A stretch of 64,000 nt of DNA from Chamaelirium japonicum (taxonomy: Eukaryota > Streptophyta > Magnoliopsida > Liliales > Melanthiaceae), in NCBI GenBank assembly GCA_947650365.1, contig OX393552.1, positions 21,424,645 to 21,488,644 on the forward strand, read 5' to 3'. Shown here one piece after another: positions 22,793 through 33,174 of this stretch. The notes beneath the pieces were generated by a model. That model did not search any database and was not told where the DNA came from. It saw only the letters and a list, made by a program, of their open reading frames with translations. The position numbers were made by a program, and so were the translations under genes. Within the stretch, counting starts at the first letter, position 1; each line of letters begins with the position of its first letter.

Positions 22793-23871
22793 ATCGTCAA
22801 CGGTGGACTGCCCCCTTCTTCGAGGACTGGCGGGGCATCTGGCAACTCATCGTCCGAAGTAGAAGTGTCACCGTTGTCAGGAGCCGTAATGGAGATATGA
22901 TTGACGGCTGCCATGGGAGGGTGGGTGGGTGTTGAAACGAGATCCTCGGCTGGCATTCCCAAACGATCGAACACCGATTTCTTCTTTGATTGTTTGACTG
23001 GTCTGAGCCTTTCGAACACAGATGTGAGCTTTTGATTCGACCGGTTTTTACTGCCTCTGTTTTGCTTCTGGAGCAATGCTTGGTATTGAGCCCGTCGCCG
23101 TCTTCTTTTGCTATCGGGACGGCTTGTGTAGGCAGAGCGTGCATCGGAGATTGTCAACCCTTCAGCTGCTTCGTCTACCATCTTCGCCCCGATGTAGTTG
23201 GACGTGAAGGTCTTCTTTGCTGCAATCCTGACGACCATCGGAGTTTGACTGGAGCCAATGCCTCGGCGGTTCGGGAGAATTTGTTCGCCATTTTGAAACA
23301 ACCGAGCTTGAGTTCTCGTCATCCCATGTGGAGTTGCTGCTGGGGGAAGTGTGCCCATAGCGCTTTCTCTGTCGTAGCCGGCTTTGAACAGCAACTTGGC
23401 AGCATTTTTCCCCCAACTCCCTTTCGGCTTGAATCCGAGTTGATTCGGGTCAATTGATTTGACAGGTCTGTTAGGGTTTGGAGCTCGCGTCAGACTAGGT
23501 AATGACAACGTCATTTCTTGAAGAGTGATGACGTTGACCTGTGATAATGACGGGGCTAGCTTCCTTGTCGGAGTAAAAGGCGATCGCTCGGATTTACGGA
23601 GCCATTGAGGTGCAAGACGCAGGACTGGCGTCGCTTGGATGGGCAACAGAGTATGTTGCATTGCTCTTGACTCGAAACTGATGCGCATCCTTTGCCTTGA
23701 TCTTGGTGCTTCTTGGACATGGAGTTTCGTCTTGTCGGAAGGTTGCATCGATTTTGCAGTTGGATGAGCCTCGCCCAGTTTTACCTCTTCAGCCTTCTGG
23801 ACTCGAGGGGTTTTAGCTGGAAGGACTTCCGTGACTAGGTTTCTCGATTGGTAGAACTTGGCGTCGGCCAA
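22789..23871 (-). pseudogene. Tat protease-RT linker with a G-patch-like segment
   Basis: Minus strand, about 360 codons, low in recognised folds. It is rich in Ser, Pro and basic residues and contains GFKPKGSWGKNAAKLLFKAG with GYDRESAMGTL, a glycine-rich G-patch-like segment seen between protease and RT in Retand/Ogre relatives. A KRRRRRAQYQALLQKQ stretch lies later. Its function is unknown. Confidence 0.65.
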
Positions 23872-23949
23872 ATGTGCCTCGGCCTCATTGAATGGCTTGT
23901 CATCAGCAATTATGCATTTCTCTATGCCTTCTTCGTAGTACTTGAGTCA

Positions 23950-24290
23950 CTAGTGCCAGGTGGACACTACAACGCCATTCTCGTGTAGCCATGGCCTACC
24001 TAATAGGAGGCGATATGACGTCTGGCAATCGATGATGTGGAAGAGGACCGTTGTATCTAGTAGGCCGATTGAAAGCTTCAGGCGGATGATTCCGATAGTG
24101 GACTGTCCGCCCTGGTTGAACCCTTGAATGACCAATTGGTTGGGCGAGAGCTGGTCGTTGGTGATGCCGAGTTACCGCATTGTCTGGATAGGCATGATAT
24201 TGACGGCGGAGTCACAGTCCAACAGGATTCGATTCATTGGCTTCTCCTTGATGTATCCCGAAACGTAGACAGGCCGGTTGTGCAATCGTG
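23950..24290 (-). pseudogene. Tat aspartic protease region
   Basis: Minus strand: NRILLDCDSAVNIMPIQTM corresponds to the active-site block and YRLLLGRPWLHENGVV to the C-terminal block of retropepsins in Tat elements. It would cleave the polyprotein. The preceding stretch (TFSDEDLQLGTRLHNRPVYV) is the usual lead-in. Confidence 0.8.
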
Positions 24291-25359
24291 TCCCGAGTTG
24301 CAAGTCCTCATCCGAAAAGGTTATAGTCGCATCACACGAGGCCACAACTTTGCCCTTCTGGTCGTCCTTCCTCTTCCTCTTGTAGCTATCCGGGTCGGCC
24401 AAGGCCGCAACCATTGCTAGGCGAGCCTTCTTCGGAAGATGCAAAACTTCTACGAGCGACAAGTGCAGAATTGTTTCGTCGTGAGAGGCGGTGCCCCCTT
24501 CGTCGGGATCGTCTCCCTCATCAGTAGAGTCGCCTCCTTTAGAAGTTTCGATTTCATCTTTTCCTTCCGACGCCTTATGTTCTTCGACCATGCAACAAGA
24601 CACCCTGATGTGTTGATCGACTGGGAGAAAGTGATCGGGGAAGAATTCTTGCAAGGTTGTTGGTTCTGGAAGGCTCAGTTGAAGGAGATCATCTTGGCTT
24701 GTTGGCGGCACTTTGAACGACTTCCTTCCTGGAGTCTTGCTTTTCTTCTTGTAGGTCTTCTGCTCGGGAAACCTCCTCATCATACGGTCTTGCTTGTGCT
24801 GCTTTTCTTGTCGTGGCCTTCGCCGCCGGGGTAGCATGACCCATGCCTCTTCGTTGGTGGATTCTCCTTCGCTGAGATGATGATTGGCAGCCGCCACTGG
24901 TTCCCTTGGGGATACTTGTTCTTCCGGAGGCTCTACTGGCTCGTCCTCCGATCCCTAACCGGTGGGCTTGATTTCCTCGATCAAAACTGATGGAGGCTTT
25001 GAGTAGAGGACGTAATAGTCGAACTTCCCCGAAGGCTGGCCCAGCAGACCGACTTCTGGATCTCCTCGCTCGTATCTCCTTTGGAGCGCTCGTTGGGATA
25101 TAGCATTGCTTGGAAGAGGTGCTGGCATGAGCGATGGTTGCCCCCAGGGCAGCGGTGTTTCTTCCTCGGTGAGCGCAGGAGTACGTTGGCATCACCTCAA
25201 GACCTTCGGCTGGAAAACTGTCTTCGCGGTTGGTCTTTGACGGTTGATGCGCAATTTGGGCATTCTTTGTCGTGCAGCAACGAGTACCGGTGAGAAGGAG
25301 CTGAAGGTGATGGACGTCATGTTGGCCATAGCGACCTCTCCGGAGTCGATCTCTATCTT
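24291..25359 (-). pseudogene. Tat gag-protease spacer
   Basis: This 1.07-kb stretch joins gag and protease. On the minus strand it is Lys/Arg-rich early (RRRRPRQEKQHKQ) and acidic later (EGKDEIETSKGGDSTDEGDD), without a recognised domain. It is decayed. Confidence 0.6.
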
Positions 25360-26730
25360 CTATTGCTTTGCGAGCGCCATTATTCTTTCCTTGAAGACGA
25401 AGCATCTTTCGATGGGATGACTTACCACCCAGTGATATTTACAGAAGAGAGGGTCGTCGACGTGATGCATCTGCTCGGGCCTCTTCGAAGGAGGAAGCTC
25501 TATCATCTTCTCTTGCAGCAGTTGATCGAACATGGAGGAGACTTTCGAGTCCGGGAAGGGGTACTCCTTGGCTTCGAGCTCTTCGAGAGTCATCCTTTGT
25601 CTTGGCGACGGAGGCGGCGGTATGGCGACTCCCTTCTTCTAATCCAGCTTGCCACCGATCTTGAGCGGCTTGGAGGTTGAAGCGACGTCAACGACATTAG
25701 CTTGTTTCAGTTTCGGTGCTTGCGGCTTGTCCTTCTTCTCCACCTTCGAGAAGTCCTTGTTCTTCGAGTCCCCGCGGCTTGCTAGGCTGAGTTCCATATC
25801 GTGAGCTCGAGTTGCGAGTTCTTCGAAAGACCGAGGTTTGATACCCTTGAGGATGTAGAGCAGGCCCCAGTGCATGCCTTGGGTGCATATCTCGATGGCC
25901 GAGTCTTCAGACAAGCGATCTCGTGAATTTAGCGCAAGGTTCCTCCATCTGTCGATGTAGTCGATCACTGGCTCGTCTTTCCTTTGCTTGACGTCGGTGA
26001 GTTCGATCATGCTAACGGTGCGTCTGGTGCTGTAGAAGCGATTGAGGAACTCCCTCTCCATCTGATCCCAACTGTCGATGGTCCCTGGAGGAAGATCAAT
26101 GTACCAGTCAAAAGCATTACCTTTGAGGGTGTGAACGAACTATTTTACCATCTCGTCGCCATATGTGCTAGCATTGTTGTAGGTTTCGATGAAGTGAGCA
26201 ACGTGCTGTCTTGGATTTCCCTTTCCGTTGAAGTGCTGGAACTTTGGTGGCTGGAATCCGATTGGGAAACGTAGCTGTTGGATTCTCGCGGTATAAGGTT
26301 TCGAGTATACCGCCGTGATTGGAAGAAGACCACTGCCGTGGGAGCGCATCATGTCGGCTACCAACGCTTGTATCTGCTGAGCATTCATTATTGCTGTTGT
26401 CGGAGATTGTGTGGCCACCGAGACTGGTGCTGGCAAGACGACTTCTGCCGGGATAGGAACCGACGAGAGTGCTGGCGTAACTGCTTGAATTGTCGGAACT
26501 ACCTCTGTAGGAGCGGGGGTTGAAGACGGAGCTGGAGCGGCTACTAGAGAAGCAAGGGGTTGACTGACTGCTGCAGTGTCTTTTGCACTTAGCTTTTGAA
26601 GCAGAGTATTGATGTGACGATCCTTCTCCTCCATCAGTCGAGTAATCTGCACCATATGCTCGCTCATCTGCATGACTTGGAGCTGGAGAGCGGACGGAGG
26701 ATGGTGACGGAGGACGTCCCGATGTTGCAT
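25360..26730 (-). pseudogene. Tat gag
   Basis: Minus strand. The N-terminal part has a helical stretch (MVQITRLMEEKDRHINTLLQ) and an Ala/Pro-rich linker. Then come FPIGFQPPKFQHFNGKGNPR and HVAHFIETYNNASTYGDE, WDQMEREFLNRFYSTRR and DEPVIDYIDRWRNLAL of the retrotransposon gag capsid domain. The C-terminal part carries a FCKYHWVVSHPIERCFVFK motif (C-x2-H-x4-H-x4-C), a zinc-binding pattern typical of Tat/Retand gag. It forms the particle shell. It is part of a broken element. Confidence 0.88.
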
Positions 26731-27172
26731 GCTAGCATCCTCGCCGTCATCGTCGGAGACGTAGTTGCGCCGACTTGCTTCTGGTTAATGATTGATGTTT
26801 GCCCCCTGCAGAGGAGGTGCAACTTCTGCTGGAGAACCTGAACGGGCTCAGGATTGGGGCTGGTCCTCCCCAGACTTCTGGACATGGACTCCAGGATCGA
26901 GGCTCATTTCTTTATGCACCAAGGCCTCGTCGGCGCTTTGGCGAGCATCTTCGGTAGTAGTTTCTGGCATGAAGACATCCACAAGAGTTCAAGTACGTCG
27001 AGTGTAGACGCGTACCATCGAGGGAGCATCACCCTCCGGGTTTGCTGGATCACTGTGTCGGAGTAGAGGAGACTCGATGATTGGCGAGAGGCTTGGAGCA
27101 AACGCATCGTTGCTTGTCCCGGCCATTGCGAACTTGGAGCGACTTCTTCAGCCGTACGGATGAAAGGAGAGG
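26731..27172 (-). other. Tat 5' leader between primer site and gag
   Basis: These 440 bp hold the untranslated leader and perhaps the first codons of gag. No other feature is seen. Confidence 0.6.
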
Positions 27173-27191
27173 GGTCCCACCGGGCGTGCCA
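27173..27191 (-). promoter_or_regulatory. Likely primer-binding site of the Tat element
   Basis: On the minus strand TGGCACGCCCGGTGGGACC follows the presumed LTR end ATGCATACA after six bases. It starts with TGG, as required to pair with a tRNA CCA end. I could not assign the tRNA. Confidence 0.65.
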
Positions 27192-27960
27192 GAAATCTGT
27201 ATGCATAAAAAAGGTACGGGTCGTCTTTATTGCGCAAAACCAGATTACAAGGGTGGCCGGGACCCGGGTGGCTCGGGGTTGGCGAGTCCGGGTTGCGGCG
27301 AGTGTTGATCAAGGGATTATAGGAGAGATCCTCTGGAGGGTCCCTTTGATTCGCGTCTCTACGTGGTGTTCGTGCGAGAGCTCTGAAGGGGTTGCCCAGG
27401 ACAGGGGGTCTTTACAGGGTGAGGGCTTTTGAGAGGCTAAGGAATATCCGCTGTTTCTTTGGTCCCTTCCGTGCTTCGTGCTTCCTCGGCTAGGGGGTCT
27501 TCAGCTTCGTTCCTCGGTCTTCGTGTCTTCCTTGTTCCTTGCTTGACCTCGGCGTCCTTGATCGTCGGTTCGCGGCGTTGATCATGCTTTTGGCGTTGGC
27601 TTTGGCTTTGGCTTGGCTTTGGTGTGGCTCTGGCTTTTGCTTTGTTTTGGCGCTTGCGCTTGGACGTAGATGGGGGAGACTTGCGATGCTTTCGTTCTTC
27701 CGGACTTCGCGTCGTATCAGCTAGAACGTGCGGTGCTTCTGCTCGAGACCGACGTAGTTGCTTGGCTTTGGCACTTGCGTTGCTTTGGCGTGGGCTTTAC
27801 CAGGGCTTTTGCTTTGGCTTCTTGCGCAGGTTTTGGCTTCAGCATAAACTCGGTCTTCTTCTCGAACGACGTGGGCTACTTCTTTGGTGCTTCGATGGTT
27901 TGGGTGTCGACTGGACTTCTCTTCTTCTCCAGGCTTCTTTGGCGTGATCGGAGTCGAAGA

Positions 27961-28110
27961 ATGCTTACGAAGATAGTGGGGGTAGCACCGATCTCCGTGC
28001 GACGGTTGTGGCGTCGGCTTTTGTTGATGAAGACGGCGGGGGTAGCGACGGTCTTCGTGCGACGGTTGTAGCGTCGGCTTTTGTTGATGAAGACGGCGGG
28101 GGTAGCGACG
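27961..28110 (+). repeat. 60-bp tandem repeat in the Tat LTR, 2.5 copies
   Basis: GATGAAGACGGCGGGGGTAG recurs at exactly 60-bp steps (28026 and 28086), with a more diverged copy starting near 27961. It lies in U5 of the 5' LTR. Confidence 0.9.
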
Positions 28111-28299
28111 CTTCAGGTAGTCTTCTCCAGGCTTTCTTCTTCGTGGATGGAGTAGACGTTCGTCGAAGGCGACGGGTTGATGACGCTTCGTTCCTCTTCT
28201 CCGGGCTTTAGAGCTTGATCGGAGTTGAGGGTTTGTTGGAGCCGACGAGGTAGTGCCGCTCCGAGCTTCTTCTCCGGCCTTTGCTTCTGGCATCTTCAG

Positions 28300-29400
28300 A
28301 GTCGAAGGGTCTTCTTCTCCGAGCTTTCTTCTTCATGCACGGAGTCAAAGTCTTGATCTTCTTGTGCAAGGGTCTTCACGTTGATGAGGGCTTTCAATGG
28401 ACTAAGCCGATCCCGAAGGGACAGGCTTGCCCATGCCTCGTGAAGCCTTGGGTCAATGAAGAAACGTCTCCTTTTCTGCAGAGCTTCCTCGCTTTGACTT
28501 TAATCTTTGACCTGCGACGATTGTGGCGTCGGCTTCTTTTCCGAGTGTATTTGGCGTAATCGGAGTTGAAGGCTTTGTTAAAGATGACGGGTGTAGCGTC
28601 GCTTCGTTCTTCTTCTCCGGGCTTTTGAGCTTGATCGGAGTCGAAGGCTTGTTGGAGACGACGTGGTGGTGCCGCTCTAATCTTCTTCTTCGGCCTTTGC
28701 TTCTGGCGTCTTCGGAGTCGAAGGGTTGTTGGAGAGGACGGGATGATGCCGCTCCGATCTTCTTCTCTGGCCTTTGCTTCTGGCGTCTTCGGAGTCGAAG
28801 GGTTCTTCTTCTCCAAGCTTTCTTCTTCGTGCACGGAGTCGAAGTCTTGATCTTCTTGTGCAAGGGTCTTCACGTTGATGAGGGCTTTCAATGGACTAAG
28901 CCGGTCCCGAAGGGATAGGCTTGCCCGTGCCTCGTGAAGCCTTGGGTCGATGAAGAAGCGTCTCCTCTTCTGCAGAGCTTCCTCGCTTCGTCTTCAATCT
29001 TCCGACCTGCGACGATTGTGGCGTCGGCTTCTTCACCGGGCGTATTTAGCATAATCGGAGTTGAAGGCTTTGTTGAAGATGACGGGTGTAGCGTCGCTTC
29101 GTTCTTCTTCTCCGGGCTTTTGAGCTTGATCGGAGTCGAAGGCTTGTTGGAGACGACGTGGTGGTGCCGCTCCAATCTTCTTCTCCGGCCTTTGCTTCTG
29201 GCGTCTTCGGAGTCGAAGGGTTCTTCTTCTCCGAGCTTTCTTCTTCATGCACGGAGTCGAAGGGATGATCTTCTTGTGCAAGGGTCTTCACGTTGATGAG
29301 GGCTTTCAATGGACTAAGCCGGTCCCGAAGGGATAGGCTTGCCCGTGCCTCGTGAAGCCTTGGGTCGATGAAGAGCACGTCTCCTCTACTGCAGAGCTTT
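28300..29400 (+). repeat. Long tandem repeats within the Tat LTR
   Basis: GATGAGGGCTTTCAATGGAC recurs at 28383, 28877 and 29295, within blocks that also share CTCTTCTGCAGAGCTT and TTCTGGCGTCTTCGGAGTCG. The left LTR has the same landmark at 61 and 479. The open frames seen on both strands here are repeat by-products. Confidence 0.88.
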
Positions 29401-29458
29401 GCTTCTTGCCATCCGACCTGCGGCCCTTTTGACCCCTTGAGCCTTCTCCCTCCCCCTC

Positions 29459-29466
29459 TATTTATA
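29459..29466 (-). promoter_or_regulatory. TATA box of the Tat 5' LTR
   Basis: TATAAATA on the minus strand lies about 680 bp from the LTR start and is followed downstream by a C-rich stretch. It is conserved in the left LTR copy at 643-650. Confidence 0.6.
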
Positions 29467-29733
29467 GGCAAAGGGGGAGGGGAGAGATATGGGAAGTTTT
29501 TAATTTTAAATACCTTTAATATTTCCCCCATAATTACCCAAGATTTATTCATCCATTGATGAGGGGAATAAGTCTTTATTCGTTTTCTTTTTCTGACGGG
29601 GTAATTATGGCTGAATTTTGCACACGAAATCGATGGCGACCCGGCTCTTCTTCTTTTCCGTCGGATCGAGGGATCGGCGCAGATTCACGTGTGGGTAGAC
29701 GTCATGCGCAACCTCCCCCCGCGCATGGCGGTA

Positions 29734-29871
29734 GTTCTTTCCTTTTCTTTCTTTTCTTTCCTTTTCTTTTCTTTCCTTTTTCTTTTCTTTCCTTTCTTTT
29801 CTTTCCTTTTCTTTTCTTTCCTTTCTTTTCTTTTTCCTTTTCTTTTCTTTCCTTTCTTTTCTTTTTTCCTT
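29734..29871 (+). repeat. Polypyrimidine tract in the Tat 5' LTR
   Basis: This is the same CTTT/CTTTT-type tract as at 16693-16828, with small length differences as expected of slippage. Confidence 0.9.
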
Positions 29872-30147
29872 GCAAGGCCGGCCTCCCCATGGGGGGTCCG
29901 AATCCTTAGTGGGGGCTGGCCTCCCCATAGGATTTGTTACCTAGTATGGGGCCGGGTGGGCCCCACTTGAGGATGGGCCCACCCGGCTTCTTGTCGGGCG
30001 CGAGTCGGGTCCGAGTCGTGGTGTGCGTCGGGTTTGCACCCGCGTAGGGGCATGCGAGTCGGGTCCGGGTCCGAGCGCATGTCGGGTTCGCATCCGCGTA
30101 GGTGCACGCAAGTCGAATCCGGGTTAGACACAATTTGTGTGTCTACA

Positions 30148-31935
30148 ATTACTTTCTCCAGGAATGTGGCCTGAGTGTGACAAAGCTCTATTCCTGCTAC
30201 TATTGGGGTAATCATTATGAAACAAGATGAATTCTATTTAGGGTTCCCTTTCTTCCATGGGGGATCGAAGAGATAAGTTGAAGTCTAAACTCAAAGGATG
30301 AAAATCGAAAACTCTCTCTCTCTCACATCGGGAGGTCGGTTTTAATTATTTCTTGCTTATCTCCACTATGATTATCCAAAAAATAGTGACTAATAAGTTA
30401 AATGCCATCCATAGGAATTCTTGGTGGGTTTTCAAACCCAACATACAACATCTTTATATGCTTAGCTTGAATAATATTTTCAAACCAAAACTTCATGGTG
30501 GATTGGGTTCTCGTGACCATGCATTAGTCAACTAGGTTTTATTATTGAAAACTGGCTTGGCTTTACTTAAATAATCCCGATTTCTGTCGGGTTCTCTTAT
30601 AAAGAAATATGGTTCACACTCGAGTTTTTAGTTACACTCTTTCAATTCTGGAGCCTTCTTGGTGTGATTGTGCTTATTAAAGGGTAGAGACCTTGTTCTA
30701 CCACATGTCTATTGGACGGTCCAGAGCTCTTTTTAGCTAATTTTAACGAAACTAACTCGAGATTATGGAAGGTTACTCAGGTTGCATGAAATTGGTCTCA
30801 ATCAATTTAAGATCAACGTACATTATTATGAGAATCCATCTTGCTATTACCCCAGACCATGACGTATTGGCCTGAACCTCGACCACCGGTGGTGGAAACT
30901 TTATTGTTCAGTCGGCATACAGCTTACTAGTGATTTTTAAAGTTAACTATGGGGCTTTAACCTCTACATCTTTGAGTGGTTTCTGTCGGAAGGACCTTGG
31001 AAGCCCAAGGAAATCCCATTGAAGGCTCAGATGTTTGTCTGGAGAGCACTCCGTGGTTGCATACTTGCATCCCTACATCTAAGAGAATAACAACCCAACT
31101 TTATCATATAGATAGCACATGTTCTCTTTGCAACTTGGATGAGGAATCCGTCGAGCCTGTATTGTTCTATTGTTCATTTGCCCGGATAGTATGGTTTAGT
31201 TCAGACTATAAATTTAATATGAAGGGTAATTAACAATCTTTGGGTTATTGGATTCGTCGACTTTGAAGTTGGACATGAATAACAAGTCTTGGTTAAGCTA
31301 TGACTCTATTATCCTTTGAAATATTTGGATGGTCATGAATTGTTGGGCATTGTTTGATAGGGTTCAACCCATACAAGAATCTATTTTGATATTCTCTAAG
31401 ATTTTGTTTAGAGACCTCTCTACAGTCTAACATAGAAGCCCTAAACCTCGCCCTTCGCATTGGCTTCCCCCGGATAGGGATGCTCTAAAGGCTAATGTGG
31501 ATGGCACGATGGGTAGTTCGCTATCAACAACTGGAGTTATTATGAGGGATAGTTCGGGGTCCCATATTCTATTATATGGCCATATTTTTGGGGTGTGTGA
31601 AACCATTGAAATTGAACAATCCCTCATGGGTTACGGGTTCTCTAAGGAATTTTGGCTCCTCATGTCAATGATGTTATCGTGTCCTGAATGGGGATCTCTC
31701 TCCACCATAGCGGATACATAACATTGTATCTGACTACAAGCTCATCTCTTACAGATTTACTCTCTCGTAGGTTCTCTCATGTAAAAAAAGACCAAAACTC
31801 TTGAGCCGATTATGTAGCCAAGTTTACGTTGAAGGAGCGAATTTTGCTCTCTTCTGTTTCTATCTCCCATTGTATCTCCTATATGTCTAGTGATTTTAGA
31901 GGATTTTTTTTTTTCAATTAAAAATCCAACCCATC
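30148..31935 (+). mobile_element. LINE-A: 3' half of an L1-type LINE, 5' side cut by the Tat element
   Basis: Plus-strand reading shows the segment after RT (GVPFLPWG/SKRDKL-like, NAIHRNSWWVF, PKLHGGLGSRDHALVN). A zinc-finger-like zf-RVT block follows near 31110-31200 (CSLCNLDEESVEPVLFYCSF, ARIVWF), then a C-terminal RNase H-like domain from about 31480 (VDGTMGSSLSTTGVIMRDSS; later VKKDQNSWADYVAKF-like). Several frame changes and stops separate these parts, so it is dead. It begins exactly where the Tat LTR ends, so the Tat element is inserted in it and its 5' part would lie left of the window. It ends near a T-run at about 31903-31915. Confidence 0.8.
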
Positions 31936-32040
31936 CAGTAGGCTCCACTTCTTTTTATCTCGAAACTGGGTACCAAGTCCAACGGGTTGTCCAACGCCAG
32001 TTGATCCGGATAGAAAGGAGGGGAGCCTACTCGATCAGGT
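31936..32040. other. Short spacer between two converging LINEs
   Basis: About 100 bp with a 10-bp inverted pair, AGTAGGCTCC near 31938 and GGAGCCTACT near 32022. Nothing else is seen. Confidence 0.4.
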
Positions 32041-33174
32041 GGTTAATTCATTAATGATATTTAATAGTGTCCGTACAAAGCACCTCATCAAAAAGAGGTA
32101 AGATACAACCAGGGGACCAAAGAAAAGCAAAACCAGCATTACAATGAAGAGCATGAGAAGCTAAAACATGAGCTGCCTGGTTGTTATCGCGAACAACATG
32201 ATTAATCTCGCATATGACGAACAACTTAGACAATCTCATGTATTCCATGATGGTGTTATGGATCTTCTAGGGAGGAGGGGTGTCCTTCTCCAATAAGAGT
32301 GTAATGACTGAAATATTATCACCTTCTAGCATCATATTGTTGACTATTTGTTGTAGACATAGTTTAATACCTTCCAGCATGACGAGTGTTTCCGCTTCAA
32401 TCGCGGAACAACCAGGAAGAATCTTGCCAGCCACCCATAGTACTTGACCACAAGAATCTCAAGTAATGATTCTGCAAGCCTAATTATTTTCACCCACTGA
32501 AGCATCCACATTGATCTTCAAAAACCTTTCCGGATGGCACTTCCATGTCGGTTTAGTGCTATCATTCGGCTTTGGTCTGTCTTCCAACGAGGGGATGGTA
32601 TCAAATTAGTTGTATAGGTTTTTAGCCATTGCAAGAATATACCCCAAATTAGGTGCAACACCTTCGAAAATGACATTATTCCTCTCTTTCCAAATTGCCC
32701 ATAAAATGTAAAAACCCAGCTTCAATTTGTTACTTGTGAGAACACATAGAGCCCTCATTTTGGTCAACAAGGAAACATTTTGATTATCCGACAGAGGAAC
32801 ATATCCTACACGAATCCAAGCCCGTCGAGAGATATCACACTCAAAAAATAGATCGGTCTCATTTTCCAGGTCAATATTGTAGAAGGGACATGATGAGGGG
32901 AGTTGAGGTATGAAGGCTGCCAACCGCGACCGCTATGAGAGACTGCAAGCTATCAGCCCCTCTACATAAACATTTGTACTCAGGCATAAGACCCTTGATT
33001 TTCAAAATCTTCTTCCAATCAAAGAGATTGTTATGGGATTCAATCTATTGGTTGGAGCTCAGTAAAGTATGTTTGAGTGACTGATGATAGTCCGAGCCCA
33101 CCGAGTAATTGCCCGAAGCTGTCCAAATCCACCCCAATTGGTCGGGCTAAGGGATAACATCTCAATATGGTTAT
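32041..33174 (-). mobile_element. LINE-B, 3' piece (zf-RVT and RNase H)
   Basis: Minus strand. The zf-RVT block reads CPFYNIDLENETDLFFECD and is followed by WAIWKERNNVIFEG, a very common plant LINE motif. The RNase H-like C-terminal domain ends with INHVVRDNNQAAHVLASHAL near 32150-32220. It continues at 35141 on the far side of a solo LTR. The 3' end is near 32041, and I see no clear poly(A) tail. Confidence 0.85.
33170..33174. repeat. Target duplication GTTAT, left copy
   Basis: It abuts the solo LTR start TGTTGTAGC (33175) and matches 35141-35145. Confidence 0.92.

Larger units (their letters stand above)
1..30147 (-). mobile_element. Tat-lineage Ty3/gypsy retrotransposon, interrupted and cut by the window edge
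   Basis: The element reads on the minus strand. Its 5' LTR is at about 27198-30147, followed leftwards by a primer site, gag, protease, RT, RNase H, a second (archaeal-type) RNase H, integrase, a 2.4-kb 3' region with antisense reading segments, a purine tract and the start of the 3' LTR at 17104. The second RNase H before integrase and the long 3' region are marks of the Tat lineage (Retand/Ogre/Grande relatives). The 3' LTR continues beyond position 1, so its end and target duplication cannot be seen. A separate element occupies 922-16690 inside this 3' LTR. Coding is broken, with of the order of ten breaks. LTR segments that can be compared differ by a few percent, which suggests a fairly recent insertion. 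Confidence 0.9.
27198..30147 (-). repeat. Tat element 5' LTR (about 2.95 kb)
   Basis: On the minus strand it starts TGTAGACACACAAATTGTGT at 30147. It includes the pyrimidine tract (29734-29871), a TATA box (29459-29466), a set of long repeats of about 418-494 bp (landmarks at 28383, 28877, 29295) and an exact 60-bp repeat (27961-28110). It ends near 27198 with ATGCATACA. The outer boundary is fixed by the left copy at 17104. The inner boundary rests on the TG...CA form and the primer site, since the other LTR's end is off the window. Confidence 0.82.

Noticed and set aside
27721-29281. Many Arg/Lys-rich frames in the Tat LTR as DNA-binding proteins
   Set aside because: They are by-products of GAAGAAG-type tandem repeats on both strands within an LTR.
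30148-30152. ATTAC as the target duplication of the Tat element
   Set aside because: The matching left end is outside the window, so it cannot be confirmed.
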